Assembly: GCA_020796225.1 (NCBI GenBank)
Contig: CM036758.1
Span: 25,252,397-25,316,396, forward strand
Direction of reading: 5' to 3'
DNA from: Arion vulgaris
Taxonomy: Eukaryota; Mollusca; Gastropoda; Stylommatophora; Arionidae
Length of the DNA: 64,000 nucleotides
This document shows, piece by piece, positions 56,601-64,000 of the stretch; within the stretch, counting starts at the first letter, position 1; the number at the start of each line of letters is the position of its first letter. A program made the translations under genes and the position numbers. The notes under the pieces are model-generated. The model saw only the letters and a list, made by a program, of their open reading frames with translations. It did no database searches and was not told the origin of the DNA.

Positions 56601-59600
56601 GGCTAGACATGCCAGGTTGATTGCAGCATAGGACAACAGGAAAAACACAGATGCAATTGGAGCTATAGCATTCAGTGAACCGACAAGTAGAATCAGCTGT
56701 TAGAAAGAAATCATATGTATGACAGTAAGGCAGATCAAAGATTACAAAATGTACAAGTTTACAAGTTATAATGTTTGTCAATGAAGTCTCCCTCATAGAA
56801 AGAAAAATGTGATAAATATTGCATATTTTTAAAACAGAAAAGTTGGAATTGAAGTGGAAATATTCTGTCTCAGAGATTGATTGACATAGGATCATTTCAT
56901 CATTGTACTCGGTGAATAACATGTGTGCTTTAATCTCGACCATCATCATTGCACCTCGTGAATAACACTGTGTGCTTTAATCTCGGACATCATCATTGCA
57001 CTCGGTGAATAACACTGTGTGCTTTAATCTCGACCATCATCATTGCACCTGGTGAATAACACTGTGTGTTTCAATCTTGGATCATCATCACTGCACCTCG
57101 GTGAATAACACTGTATGCTTTAATCTCGGACCATCATCATTGCACCTCGGTGAATAACATTGTGTGTTTCAATCTCGGATCATCATCACTGCACCCGGTG
57201 AATAAATTGTGTGTTTCAATCTCAGACCATCATCATTGCACTCGGTGAATAACATTGTGTGTTTCAATCTCCTTTCTACACAGGAAGATCTTAGTGTCAG
57301 TGCACAAATGCTGTAGCACTCGCAGGATCTTTGGTTAACTTAGAGGATGGTGAAATTTATAGACATTTTTCATGAATTGGTATTACAAATTGTTTGCCTA
57401 GGCAGCAGTTTTCCAGGCTACTATTGTTTTTCAACTACCAAGAGTTCTTTTACATGCTCAACGTGAACACAAGACCTTCGTTGTATTGACTGTCTCCGAT
57501 AAGACTAGAGACTTAATCTCACCTACATTAAGATCAGGGATCACTGGATAATAAGTGTTAGCTCCACATGGGATGTGAACCAGGAATTTTTGGGGCAAGA
57601 AGCATGCAACATGTCTCAATACCACAGGGACATTCCGTCTTTGAGAATATAATTCAAAGCTTGATGAATTTGTTTAATCTATGTTAAAATCAGTGGCTAT
57701 GCCAGATCTTCAATCTTGCTATTAGGATGAAGCCCCCAAGCTTTGTTAGATCCAGGCAGCAACTTCACAAATGTCTGACTTCACTTCTTCCAGGCTGAAC
57801 ATGACATGAGCTAAGTCACGATGATAGATTCGATAATGAAAACTGTAATGTTCTGATCTACAAGAATAGATTGGTATACCAAAGTCCTGGCTTAACTAAC
57901 CACAGAAAGATCAAGGATGCCATTAGGGAATTTAGTATGACAACAAGTAGCTTGACAATAGAAGGCAGTGACTAAGGCCTACTCTGGCGGAGTAAAAAAC
58001 TACACTCATGCATGCACTCTGAGTGATTCGCTGAGTATGATCCCGAAGGTGAAGGTCGGTTCGGTGCGCAGGTAATGGACTGAATCAATACAAGAGTCAA
58101 CAATTCACAGAATTACACTCATATTTGTTCCAAGGCACATGGGTGTCAATAGCAATGAGAGAACAGACAGGCTGGCTGGTTCTGTCACCATATTGAGGGG
58201 TCAGTCAATGAATAGAGCTGACATTCTCTCTCTTTCTCTCTCGATCCCCACCTAGACTGATGAACCAACTTTTATCATGAATTTACTGTTGCTTTGAGGA
58301 CTGTCAGCTTCTCACGAAGCTCTGTGTTAACGGGCCAAATTTCTTTTATCGGGGCTGCTAACCGCTAGCAGTCTTGCAGTATGTGCTCTGCTGTCATGTC
58401 CGCCTTTCACAGTGACACAGGCTGCTAACATTCTGAAAGCCTTTGTATAGTGTGGCTGCAAAGAAGACTTTCATCTAAAACCAAATCCACATCAATAGGT
58501 AGATTACAAGAGCTTGGATTAAAAGTTGAAGTGGCTAGAAAAGAGAAGCACAACAAGCGTATGAGTAAGCTCATCAATCAACATCAAGTTGTCATGTTCT
58601 TCCACAAATCTCTGTCTCTTGTTCTAACTGTGAGTTCTAATAATGTTTTCACAATGTTCCATGATGTCAAGATACCTAGAATCTTTTCCCTCTGTCAACC
58701 TCTATTTCTCTTCCCATATATCATGCCCATTGTCACAATGTATTCAAGCTTCTCTCTTTTCATAAAGAAATTAAAGAATGTTGATTGTTTATTTCTGATG
58801 CGTTTTATAAGCGATCTGTTCTAGACTGCTTTCTTGGGAACATTACCATTTGTCATCTTTTTTGTCCATGATACTCTACATAATTCTCTCAGTTATCAGA
58901 GGATTATCATCATAGCACTCTGGACATGTCCATAGGTGCTCCGATCTCTGTCTCAACAGATCCAGCAGTGTCCACCAGCCTAACACTCCAGTTCGATAAC
59001 TATCTAATTTCCGTTGATCAGACAATAGACGCTAGTAACATCCTACTAGACGGCGCTTGCTTATTCATTCCTTTTCTACTCCTAGGGTTTGAGATTCTCT
59101 CTTCTCACTTGTGTAATCAGATGTTTTAAGACAACAAGTGACTGGACAATTGCACCTTTGCAAGATTACTGTCTTGTTATGACACTTACCTGGACAAAGA
59201 ACCATGTCATGAAAACACTGACCAATGGGTTGCCTGTTTTGGTTGTTATTGTTGCAGGCTTGAGTAGAAACCCTAGCAAGAAAAAAAGAATAATGAATTA
59301 TTCAGTTTTATGACAACTGGTACAATCAATGGCAGGGGAATGAGACTGAAAGTAAACAGTAATTGATTCAAGTGCACCCAGTTGTAAAAGGTATCAAACC
59401 TAGAGCACCTAAGTGTGCCATTGTCACCTAACCAGGTTTCCTGTACATCCACAATTTCAGAATCAGTATCCTCCTCCTTCTTTGCGTCGTTCTTTACAAC
59501 CAATTTTAATCACTTTTTGTGATATGTTTGATCTTTGTCAAGAACGTGTATACGTTGCACATTGGTTTGGTAGACCCCTAAACGCATAGACTTCTACACG

Positions 59601-62600
59601 TTTAGGACATGTACATCCGATTTCAGCCAAACCTCCTTAGTCGCCTCTTACGACATGCATGGCAGGTAACAGTGGTTCTATTCTTTACACCACCGGTAAC
59701 CACTCGGCGTCAGCATCAGTAATCAATGAATCTAGTGTGGGGACCATTTGCTGTACACCTCTGTAGTTCCAGTACATGATGCATACATACTTTTTGGCAA
59801 ATCATTCTGTTTTCCATTGTCTTCTCCTTAGACCAACCTCTATTTTCTCAATCTCCTTTCTCTTCCAACTTTTCTGTCCCATTGGACTTCAGCTCAGTAG
59901 CACATCCATTGTTGTTCTGGCAAGATCCAGTAATTAAATTTAAAAGCTATCATGATTATTAAAAAATCAAGGGAAGTAAACTATCACCACAACAGAGCTC
60001 TCATAATGGACTGTGTCTGCTATGATGAAGAAAGTGGGAAAAATCATGCTATCTTTTCAACCGTTTTATTTTTTTTTAATTTAGAATACTTGTCCAGTGT
60101 TACTACATTACACTATTTACTAGTACTAACAAGCATAGAGGCACTATTTACTTTTAGTTGACAAGTCTTCTTCTTCGAACACTTCATATCAACCACTTGT
60201 TAACCACTCTTTGTGATTTGTATTAATTCTAAGCCTAAGAGTGATTGTATGCTGTGCCAGCACATCTGATTTCTCCTAGGTAGCTTCCTTAGGTTTTACA
60301 TCAGTCACCTCTTAAGACATGCCTTGTAGGTCGCAGTGTTACTATTCTTTGCCCTCCCCTTGAGAGCCTTGGCAACCTGCTGTCTTGCAGGTCGGCTGGG
60401 GACAGCCAAAGGCTGACGGAGAGCAAACCCAGTAAACGCTGGCTAAAACCGTACACATCGCCGAAGGATAAGCACCAGAGCTCCAAATGGCGCTGAAGAT
60501 GTGACGAAACCCACCCATGCTAAAGGCTGCATGAATCAGATTTCCACATGAATTAGATTTATGGTAAAATCTGGTACATCAGTCTAAGGGTGATTGAGAG
60601 AGAGAGAGAGCCCTGGCAACACACAGGAGAATTTACAAGTCAAATCTAGAGACACTGTTTTCTGTAAATTTACGTGTTAAATCTAGGGACACTATAATCC
60701 TTTAATTTACAGGTGCCAAATACACAAAAAATTATCTGTCAATTTGCAAGTGCTGAATATAAGACAATATTTAATTGTCACATTACATATGTTAAATATA
60801 GAAACATTATTAAATTGTTAATTTACAACTGTTAAATATAGAAACACTATACAAATTGTTAATTTACAACTGTTAAATATAGAAACACTATACAAATTGT
60901 TAATTTACAACTGTTAAATATAGAAACACTATACAAATTGTTAATTTACAACTGTTAAATATAGAAACACTATACAAATTGTTAATTTACAACTGTTAAA
61001 TATAGAAACACTATACAAATTATTAATTTACAAATGCTAAACATACATACAGCACTAAAATTCTTCATTTACAATATAGAGGGACAATTATAAGGTCAAA
61101 TTACAAGTAATAAATATATGGACACAATATAAGGCACACCCTTTTGTGTCAATTATTTGTATGAAAAATGATGATTGAAACAAAAGGCTAGGTATGCTCT
61201 TACAGTAAAGTTGATCATTTCCGAGGGCCTGCAAGATTCTGGAACCACCTATCAGGTTTCCTAGCGCGGATGAGATTGTGCAAGCAAATATGCCAATGAC
61301 GACCAAGGGCTTCCATATACTGACTTGCTGCAGGAAGACGTAATCATTTACCAGAAGGTAGCTGAAGATGAAAGATTGTATGATCAGAGGTTTCTTCTTC
61401 TTTCTTTTGTGCACATGTGTACAAGTTGTATGTGTGAGTCTGTTCTATGTAATTTTTTCTGTATGACTGTGCACATGTGCTGTATATATGTATGTGTCTG
61501 TGTGTGTCTACAACTCAAACGAACACACAACTCAAACATACACCCAAACATAACACCCAAACATTCATTGAGGCTATACCATCATCTCTATGGCTTCAAT
61601 GAGGCTACATCACAATCTCTGAAGCTTAATCAACATATCTGGGGCTACACTGTTCTATCACCATCACTGGGCTTCACTGAGGCTCAATTATTATCTCTGG
61701 GACTTCACTGAGGCTCTATTATTATCTCTGGGACTTCAATGAGGCTCTATTATTGTCTCTGGGACTTCACTGAGGCTATATCACCATCACTAGGGCTTCC
61801 TTGAGGCCCTATTATATCTCTAAGACTTCACTGAGGCTCCACTCTCTACATATTTTAAAGATATCACTAGTGATCACTTTTTTTCTTGAGAAGCATTGCT
61901 AGTCAAACTTGCTAACATTCATTTTTCTGCAGCTAGGTAGGATTGTCCCATGAAGCCAGACTAGGATCAAATTTGTTGTTAAATGTGTCCCTTCAAGTAT
62001 CTGTATAGATGAATGATTGATAGGACCATCATCATTGCACTTCGGTGGGTAACCATGTGTGCTTCGATTTTTTTACACAAGAAGATCCCAGCTGCAGTGC
62101 ACAAACTCTGTAGCACCGGTGAGGGTCCCCAATGTAATTTTGAAGATGATGAAGATATTTTTGTAGGAATTTTATTTTATATTTTCTAATGAATTTTGTC
62201 CGGCAGCGGCTTTCTCGATTTTGAACTGCCAAGGGTTATTTTACGTGCTCAAATTGAACACGGACCTACGTTTTATCGTCCATCTCCGATAGGACTAGGA
62301 GCTCGATCTCACCTACACTGATATCGGGGATCTCTGAGAAAATATTCAGATGGCTTCACGAGGGAACAAACCTGGTACTTTGGCATGAGAGTCTAACCTC
62401 TATGCCACAGAGATCCTCTTATCTGTATAGTATTTAGTTGTTTGTTTCAGTCTTTGCTACCAAGTTCACTAGACTCTGTACTTCTCAATTATTTGAATTC
62501 TTGCTTTAATATTTCAAGTGACATGTCCTTGTGTCTCATTCACAATGTGTAGCAGTATTTATGGTCTGTGGTTTGTGCTAGTTTGAACTAGTCTGTCTCC

Positions 62601-63862
62601 CATGTTAAGAGTTTGAAATGTCAGAAAGACATGGCTAGTAGTCGTTTCTATTTCTAGAAGTGAATCTAGTCAAATTTGAAAATACACTTATTCTCCATCT
62701 AGGTGGTGTTGCCATGTTGAACCTGACTGGGATTTAATCCATTATCAAGTATGTCCTTCCTAGAGCTTCAAGCATCTGTAATGTATTTATTTGCTTCCTT
62801 CATTATTTATTACTATTTGCTAGCCTCAGAACTTCTCATGAAATATTTTTTTAAATTTTAAATATTTTTACAATCTTCTAAATTACATCAGGGACCCTTG
62901 TTAGTGATATGAAGTTCACGCACTGCCGCTGAGATCTTCTTGTGTAAGAAAGAGATCGGAGCATACTTGGTTACTCACCAAAGTGCAATAGATCATCATC
63001 AGGTGTTGTTTCTGCACCGATGGTTGGCTGCAATAGACCTCTAACATTCCCTGTCTCTTGCATTGTTGTTGCACTCTTTAATTTGCCCATCTCTTGATGT
63101 TTCTATCCCACTTGTACCTCATTATTCTTCTTGCTCGTCAGCCCTCAACTTTTCTCTTTAATAATGTTTAGATTAAGTTGATAGGACCATCATCACTGCA
63201 CTTCGGTGAATAACCAGGTGTGCTCTAATCTCTTTCTTACACAGGAAGATCTCAGTGACAGTGCACGAACCCTGTAGCACCAGCCAGGGTCCCTGATGTA
63301 ATTTTGAAGATAGTGGAAACATATAGGAATTTTATTTTTATTTTGTTTATTAATTTCGCCTTGAAATTGACTTTGCATAATTAAATTTCAAATGCCAATG
63401 ATTCTTTTGCGTTCTCAACTTGAACACATGACTTCAGTTTTATCGTCCATATCCAATAGGACTAGGAACTTGATCTCAACTACATTGAAATCAGTTCAAT
63501 CAATCAATCAGATCAAGTTGTCAATGTCTCTTTATGTATCTGAAATATTTTATATGTATTATCTGTAGCAATTCTTTCTTCATTCCTAGTTTTTCAAAAA
63601 CTTCTTTCTTTGTCTGTTTTTTCTTGCCATAAAATATGGCCTCTTCTTCAAGAAAGGTTACATTGGAAAAAAAACAGGGATGAAGAATTGTTGAGCCAGA
63701 CAGTGACAAATGTAGAGACAATAGAAAACAAAATTAAATAAAAAACAAACCGTGTGCAGCTTCCAGCAACAAGAGTGACCAGAATAAAATAGGTACTGAA
63801 GGTAAAACACACAGCGTAGATGGTGCCTTTTGGAATAGCCTTAGATGGTTCTTTGAGTTCGC
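44531..63862 (-). CDS. SLC12A9: Solute carrier family 12 member 9, 3' half (8 exons)
   Basis: Eight - strand exons in order: 63862-63751, 61361-61204, 59272-59190, 56696-56572, 53199-53007, 50933-50083, 47857-47678 and 44695-44531. They give about 621 residues to a natural stop. All junction phases agree. The translation follows SLC12A9 closely: [18 protein letters not shown] (membrane domain), [96 protein letters not shown] and the C-terminal [14 protein letters not shown]. The family are membrane cation-chloride cotransporters; SLC12A9 is an outlying member whose transport role is less settled. The first 250-300 residues lie off the right edge. A 1-base deletion in a T run (50575-50579 on +) breaks the frame in the big exon. 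It is either an assembly error or a disabling mutation; everything downstream is well conserved, which favours error. Confidence 0.93.
44990..45195 (-). mobile_element. SINE family A, partial
   Basis: TTTCTTTCTTACACAGGCAG, AGTGACAGTGCACAAACCC and the body of SINE-A in reverse orientation, without the head. Confidence 0.65.
45265..45597 (-). pseudogene. LINE RT C-terminal fragment
   Basis: Reads [38 protein letters not shown], the W.GH..RM and GRPRKRW signatures of LINE C-termini. The frame is open over about 110 residues, so it is relatively young. It lies in an SLC12A9 intron on the same strand. Confidence 0.8.
45845..46275 (+). mobile_element. SINE family B with internal insertion
   Basis: GTGGTGTGGGCCCGCAAGGA, GCAAAGAATAGTGTCACTGC, AAGAGGTGACTGATGTAGGA. 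Then about 150 foreign bases (45932-46084), and resumption at CGATGTAGGACCTAAGGAAG through to TATGGAGCGTTTG. CGATGTAGGA-like sequence on both sides of the insert suggests a duplicated junction. Confidence 0.75.
46520..47035 (+). mobile_element. SINE family B interrupted by hAT MITE
   Basis: Starts at AATGCTACCCTAGTAAATAA (5' end missing), is interrupted at 46579-46919, and continues with TAACTGGCACAATGCACAAT, TAGGCTCAGATCACATACAA and GGAGTGTTCGCAGGAAGAAG. Confidence 0.8.
46579..46919. mobile_element. hAT-type MITE with 8-bp target duplication
   Basis: The ends CAGGGGTCGGCAACCTGCGG and, inverted, AAAAGGTTGCTGTCCCCTG are typical hAT termini. Flanks GCCTAAGC (46571-46578) and GCCTAGGC (46920-46927) form an 8-bp duplication with one difference. 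The 341-bp AT-rich interior has no coding capacity. Confidence 0.88.
47096..47490 (+). mobile_element. SINE family A, near full length
   Basis: Head ATCTCTATGGCATGTAGGTA; body TGTGAGTTTAAATTCCTAGT and GTTGAACACGTAAAAGAACA; 3' end GTAAGAAAGAGATTGGAGTA and GATGATGGTCCAATCAATCA. Confidence 0.8.
47678..47857 (-). CDS. SLC12A9: SLC12A9 exon (cytosolic C-terminal part)
   Basis: Acceptor ATTACTTTCACAG and donor CAG|GTCAGT. 60 codons, phase 0 on both sides: [60 protein letters not shown]. It matches the variable acidic segment before the C-terminal strand. A scrambled copy of this exon lies at about 48930-49140. Confidence 0.88.
47942..48160 (-). pseudogene. LINE C-terminal fragment
   Basis: Basic stretch [20 protein letters not shown], then [20 protein letters not shown] and LCSIRGG, the usual end of a LINE ORF. 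Same strand as SLC12A9, in its intron. Confidence 0.55.
48300..48860. repeat. Minisatellite, 32-bp unit
   Basis: GCAGTGAGCTTGGTGGCTTG, CAATGTTTCCAA, regular to about 48650, then increasingly irregular. Beyond 48860 units are interleaved with a copy of the left flank (see findings). Confidence 0.95.
48861..49730. repeat. Scrambled copy of 47640-48300 mixed with minisatellite
   Basis: Base by base this region alternates between pieces of the unique sequence at 47640-48300 (AAAGTGCTGATCACACA, CTGGTACATTAGCA, TGAATTTCCAACAT) and pieces of the 32-bp unit (GCTTGCAAT, TTTCCAAGCA). It does not code. I read it as a consensus artefact or a highly degraded duplication. Confidence 0.75.
49735..49850 (-). 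mobile_element. Dispersed repeat family F
   Basis: Reverse orientation: GGTAATGTGGTCAACATCAT, AACCTTTACTTCCTAGTGTT and CTGGGTCGACCTAAGAG. Confidence 0.6.
49905..50065. repeat. Short minisatellite, about 30-bp unit
   Basis: CAGAATAATGAAGTAATGTG, GTCAGACAT, with or without TGACTTAT; about five copies. It lies immediately next to the SLC12A9 donor at 50082. Confidence 0.9.
50083..50933 (-). CDS. SLC12A9: SLC12A9 large exon (cytosolic domain) with 1-base frameshift
   Basis: 851 bp where 852 would be in frame. Acceptor CTGAACATCAG; donor ATTGTG|GTAAGT. The first part reads [75 protein letters not shown] and [17 protein letters not shown]. The frame is then lost at a run of five T (50575-50579). 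In the next frame the protein continues [54 protein letters not shown] and [20 protein letters not shown]. One extra T would join the two. Confidence 0.9.
51145..51245 (-). mobile_element. LINE 3' tail fragment
   Basis: TTATCAGAGGACTATCATCA, GACATGTCCATAGGTGCTCC recur at 58892-58950 and match 26740-26785 in reverse. Confidence 0.6.
51250..51650. other. Intronic DNA, nothing certain
   Basis: A weak RNase H-LINE trace may lie at 51555-51620 (GAGTCACTGAGTATGA as at 26360). Otherwise nothing. Confidence 0.35.
51655..51900 (+). mobile_element. SINE family B
   Basis: GTGCTGTCGCGGCTCGCAAG head, GTAACACTGCAGCCTACAAG, CCCTAGTAAATAAAAAGCGT, and GTGGTCGATATGGAGCGTTC with an A-rich tail. Confidence 0.8.
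52010..52230. repeat. Minisatellite, about 34-bp unit
   Basis: TGTACAAGTAGATATGTACC, ATGGCTAATAAAACT, about six copies. Confidence 0.88.
52295..52470 (-). mobile_element. LINE 3' tail fragment
   Basis: GCAGACCCATAGGTGCTCAG, ACAGATGTCGAAGGGTATGC and GGTTCTTGTGGCTCACTGAT; same tail as 9395 and 24965. Confidence 0.6.
52490..52650. repeat. Short minisatellite, 33-bp unit
   Basis: GAGCTGTTCTATATGTGATA, ACACATGCGTCAT, about four copies after a (TA)n run. Confidence 0.88.
52660..52905 (+). mobile_element. tRNA-derived SINE
   Basis: GGGGGTCTCAATGGTGAAGT head, B box GTGGGTTTGAATCTG, then a body with GAGATCCCTAGGATTGTTGC and GACGAGGCCATATGAGGAAA, a core resembling widespread long-lived SINE cores. 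Confidence 0.65.
53007..53199 (-). CDS. SLC12A9: SLC12A9 exon (last membrane segments)
   Basis: Acceptor CCAATTTTTTCAG; donor CACCAG|GTTTGT. One base plus 64 codons: [64 protein letters not shown]. Two strongly hydrophobic segments are visible. The split Arg codon joins it to the preceding exon. Confidence 0.92.
53330..53830 (+). pseudogene. Possible piggyBac-like 5' remnant
   Basis: Inverted CCATGGATGACAAAAGTCGA / TCGACTTTTGTCGGCCATG arms at 53350-53420 are followed by a short Asp/Ser-rich open stretch ([30 protein letters not shown]) like the acidic N-terminus of piggyBac transposases. There is no catalytic domain. Low confidence. Confidence 0.3.
54140..54405 (+). mobile_element. tRNA-derived SINE, family E
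   Basis: GTAGGTTCGAACCCGAG (B box-like) and the 3' part GAGACCCTGATCATTTACTT, GGGGATCTAAAGTACATC, shared with 35140-35365. Confidence 0.65.
54410..55000. other. Intronic DNA, nothing recognised
   Basis: No supported feature. Confidence 0.4.
55005..55315. repeat. Tandem array built from a SINE-A 3' end
   Basis: About five units of around 60 bp: TAAACATGCATGCTTCGATC, GCTTTCATACACAGGAATAT, CTCAGTAACAGCAGTA. The unit matches the SINE-A 3' region (CTTTCTTACACAGGAAGATC, TCAGTGACAGTGCA). A single SINE end at 54985-55070 leads into the array. Confidence 0.85.
55320..55740 (+). pseudogene. RNase H-bearing LINE fragment
   Basis: [20 protein letters not shown] plus [20 protein letters not shown] carries the C-terminal half of RNase HI (W..GH.G..GNE..D.LA). 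Basic and tail sequence follow, ending at the AACAGATATCG-type region in the opposite orientation to 52370. Confidence 0.75.
55815..56015 (-). mobile_element. SINE family A, 5' half
   Basis: CGATAGGACTAGG-type body (AATAGGACTAGGAACTTGAT) and the head AGTAAGAGGCAGGTACCATA in reverse orientation. Confidence 0.65.
56280..56575. repeat. SLC12A9: Tandem copies of an SLC12A9 exon 3' end and donor
   Basis: A unit of about 118 bp occurs two and a half times before merging into the true exon. Each copy contains CATATAAGTACCTGAA, TTGGGAGCAGAGGCTAGCTC and AAGGCCAGACATGTCAAG, corresponding to the end of the exon plus its splice donor. The upstream ones have small changes and lack the rest of the exon. 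Confidence 0.85.
56572..56696 (-). CDS. SLC12A9: SLC12A9 exon (membrane segment)
   Basis: Acceptor TTTCTTTCTAACAG; donor CTTCAG|GTACTT. Encodes [40 protein letters not shown] and F plus two bases of Arg. Strongly hydrophobic and diagnostic for SLC12A9 through the [12 protein letters not shown] junction. Confidence 0.92.
56885..57265. repeat. Tandem array built from a SINE-A 3' end
   Basis: About seven units of 45-60 bp: ACCATCATCATTGCACTCGG, TGAATAACACTGTGTGCTTT, AATCTCGG. They run straight into a full reversed SINE-A at 57240-57640, whose 3' end is exactly this unit. Confidence 0.88.
57240..57645 (-). mobile_element. SINE family A
   Basis: Reverse orientation: TCTCCTTTCTACACAGGAAG, GTGCACAAATGCTGTAGCAC, CCGATAAGACTAGAGACTTA, and head AATACCACAGGGACATTC. 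Confidence 0.8.
57650..57960. other. Intronic DNA, nothing recognised
   Basis: No supported feature. Confidence 0.4.
57965..58590 (+). pseudogene. RNase H-bearing LINE fragment with insertion
   Basis: Parallel to 26290-26700: GGTCGGTTCGGTGCGCAGG, GGCACATGGGTGTCAATAGC (RNase H GHMGV..NE), GGTCAGTCAATGAATAGAGC. It is interrupted at about 58226-58432 by a segment with a CT-rich left edge, and resumes with GTGGCTGCAAAGAAGACTTT and the C-terminal tail [18 protein letters not shown]. Confidence 0.7.
58226..58432 (-). mobile_element. Insertion with (GA)n tail
   Basis: The segment inside the LINE starts with CTCTCTCTTTCTCTCTCGAT on +, that is, a (GA)n tail on the - strand. The interior is unidentified (TGATGAACCAACTTTTATCA). 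The same style of tail ends the RTE-like LINE at 10931 and the insert at 60376-60607. Confidence 0.5.
58595..58885. other. Intronic DNA, nothing certain
   Basis: Possibly the reversed end of LINE family 1 (CACAAATCTCTGTCTCTTG as at 7097-7120), too decayed to delimit. Confidence 0.35.
58890..58990 (-). mobile_element. LINE 3' tail fragment
   Basis: Nearly identical to 51150-51240: TTATCAGAGGATTATCATCA, GTCCATAGGTGCTCCGATCT. Confidence 0.65.
59190..59272 (-). CDS. SLC12A9: SLC12A9 exon
   Basis: Acceptor TTTTTTCTTGCTAG; donor GTCCAG|GTAAGT. Two bases plus 27 codons: [27 protein letters not shown]. With the preceding exon's T it forms a Trp codon. Matches the loop and membrane segment after the LGND region. 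Confidence 0.88.
59475..59710 (-). mobile_element. SINE family C
   Basis: CTTCTTTGCGTCGTTCTTTA end, TTGGTTTGGTAGACCCCTAA, CCTCCTTAGTCGCCTCTTAC, and 5' end CCGGTAACCACTCGGCG. About 10 bases around GGGCCC are missing. ATCAGTA flanks both sides. Confidence 0.8.
59715..60160. other. Intronic DNA, nothing recognised
   Basis: No supported feature. Confidence 0.4.
60165..60635 (-). mobile_element. SINE family B split by a (GA)n-tailed insert
   Basis: Reverse SINE-B: CTTCTTCGAACACTTCATAT end, AGCCTAAGAGTGATTG, CATCAGTCACCTCTTAAGAC, then an insert at about 60376-60607, then its 5' end. GAGAGCCTTGGCAAC and GAGAGCCCTGGCAAC flank the insert as an imperfect target duplication. The insert is GC-rich (GGTCGGCTGGGGACAGCCAA, GTGACGAAACCCACCCATGC) and ends in (GA)n. 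Confidence 0.7.
60750..61035. repeat. Minisatellite, 41-bp unit
   Basis: TAAATATAGAAACACTATAC, AAATTGTTAATTTACAACTG, T; about seven copies, with degenerate flanking units from 60610 and to 61120. Confidence 0.95.
61204..61361 (-). CDS. SLC12A9: SLC12A9 exon (membrane domain)
   Basis: Acceptor TTTCATCTTCAG; donor TTACT|GTAAGA. Encodes [40 protein letters not shown] and [12 protein letters not shown]. An alternative acceptor at 61328 (TTCCTGCAG) would drop [10 protein letters not shown], which is conserved, and break phase with the previous exon. Confidence 0.92.
61555..61840. repeat. Minisatellite, 31-bp unit, degenerate
   Basis: GAGGCTCTATTATTATCTCT, GGGACTTCACT, about eight copies of varying length. 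Confidence 0.85.
62005..62425 (-). mobile_element. SINE family A, best-preserved copy
   Basis: Reads on the - strand from the head GATCTCTGTGGCATAGAGGT, through GTAGGTGAGATCGAGCTCCT, AAAATTACATTGGGGACCCT and the GTGCACTGCAGCTGGGATCT region, to GATGATGGTCCTATCAATCA. About 400 bp. Use it as the reference for the family. Confidence 0.85.
62845..63003 (+). mobile_element. SINE family A, 3' part
   Basis: AAATTACATCAGGGACCCTT, GTAAGAAAGAGATCGGAGCA and CACCAAAGTGCAATAGATCA. Confidence 0.75.
63178..63495 (-). mobile_element. SINE family A, lacking head
   Basis: GATAGGACCATCATCACTGC, CTTTCTTACACAGGAAGATC, CCAATAGGACTAGGAACTTG, TCAACTACATTGAAATCAG. The tRNA-like head is absent. Confidence 0.8.
63751..63862 (-). 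CDS. SLC12A9: SLC12A9 exon, first in window (5' exons lie beyond edge)
   Basis: Acceptor TATATTATCCACAG; donor ACACG|GTTTGT. Two bases, 36 codons, two bases: [48 protein letters not shown] is the conserved entry to a membrane helix throughout the SLC12 family. The codon split at its start (G|GC) shows an upstream exon ending in G. Confidence 0.92.
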
Positions 63863-64000
63863 CTGTGGATAATATATAAAAACTGAGTAAAAATGGGAAG
63901 ATGATGTTAGAGTCACAGAACGTGCTAAGTTTTGAGATCTGTGTCTACTATAAACTGCTCCCAGTCTGATTGAACACATATCTAACATAAGCTGTCTCAA
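63863..64000. other. SLC12A9 intron, nothing recognised
   Basis: No further exon before the edge of the window. Confidence 0.45.

Noticed and set aside
61204..61327. Shorter SLC12A9 exon using the TTCCTGCAG acceptor at 61328
   Set aside because: It breaks phase with the preceding exon and loses the conserved [10 protein letters not shown]; the acceptor at 61362 fits both.

Overview
The window is nuclear DNA of an animal, most likely an invertebrate; a spiralian such as a mollusc is my guess from the repeat types, not something the sequence proves. It is AT-rich, its genes are split by spliceosomal introns, and most of it consists of retroelements and minisatellites. There is no sign of bacterial organisation.

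Two host genes lie tail to tail. On the + strand, positions 4150-28177, is a complete WD40-repeat gene of 11 coding exons. I assembled it from exons whose splice phases agree at every junction except the last. It has a basic, probably helical N-terminus, a serine- and acid-rich linker, seven WD40-like blades and an acidic tail ending in the CaaX-type motif CTLL. I do not recognise an orthologue, so no symbol is given. On the - strand, 63862 down to 44531, lie the last eight coding exons of SLC12A9, a member of the cation-chloride cotransporter family. Its 5' half is beyond the right edge. Its largest exon carries an apparent 1-base deletion in a T run at 50575-50579.

All other protein-like stretches are mobile-element remains: a pogo/Tigger transposase with a nested SINE (0.66-2.2 kb); 3' fragments of several LINEs; a full-length but decayed RTE-like LINE with a 10-bp target duplication (10931-14151); two Penelope-like elements with GIY-YIG domains and target duplications (16402-17820 and 24101-24948); hAT-type MITEs; and several SINE families (called A to E here). 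The LINE and SINE families B and C share a 5' domain with a helix supported by compensatory changes.

Tandem arrays with units of 26-52 bp occupy many introns and the intergenic region, the largest being about 4 kb at 29960-34010. Four arrays contain a scrambled 'ghost' copy of nearby unique sequence, in two cases including a real exon. The simplest explanation is consensus error in the assembly. Anyone using these gene models should know this, because the ghosts look like decayed exons and one lies beside the only splice junction that does not fit.

Layout: 0-4 kb transposon and LINE debris; 4.15-28.2 kb WD40 gene with element-rich introns; 28-44.5 kb intergenic minisatellites and AT-rich DNA; 44.5-64 kb the 3' half of SLC12A9 with SINE- and LINE-filled introns.
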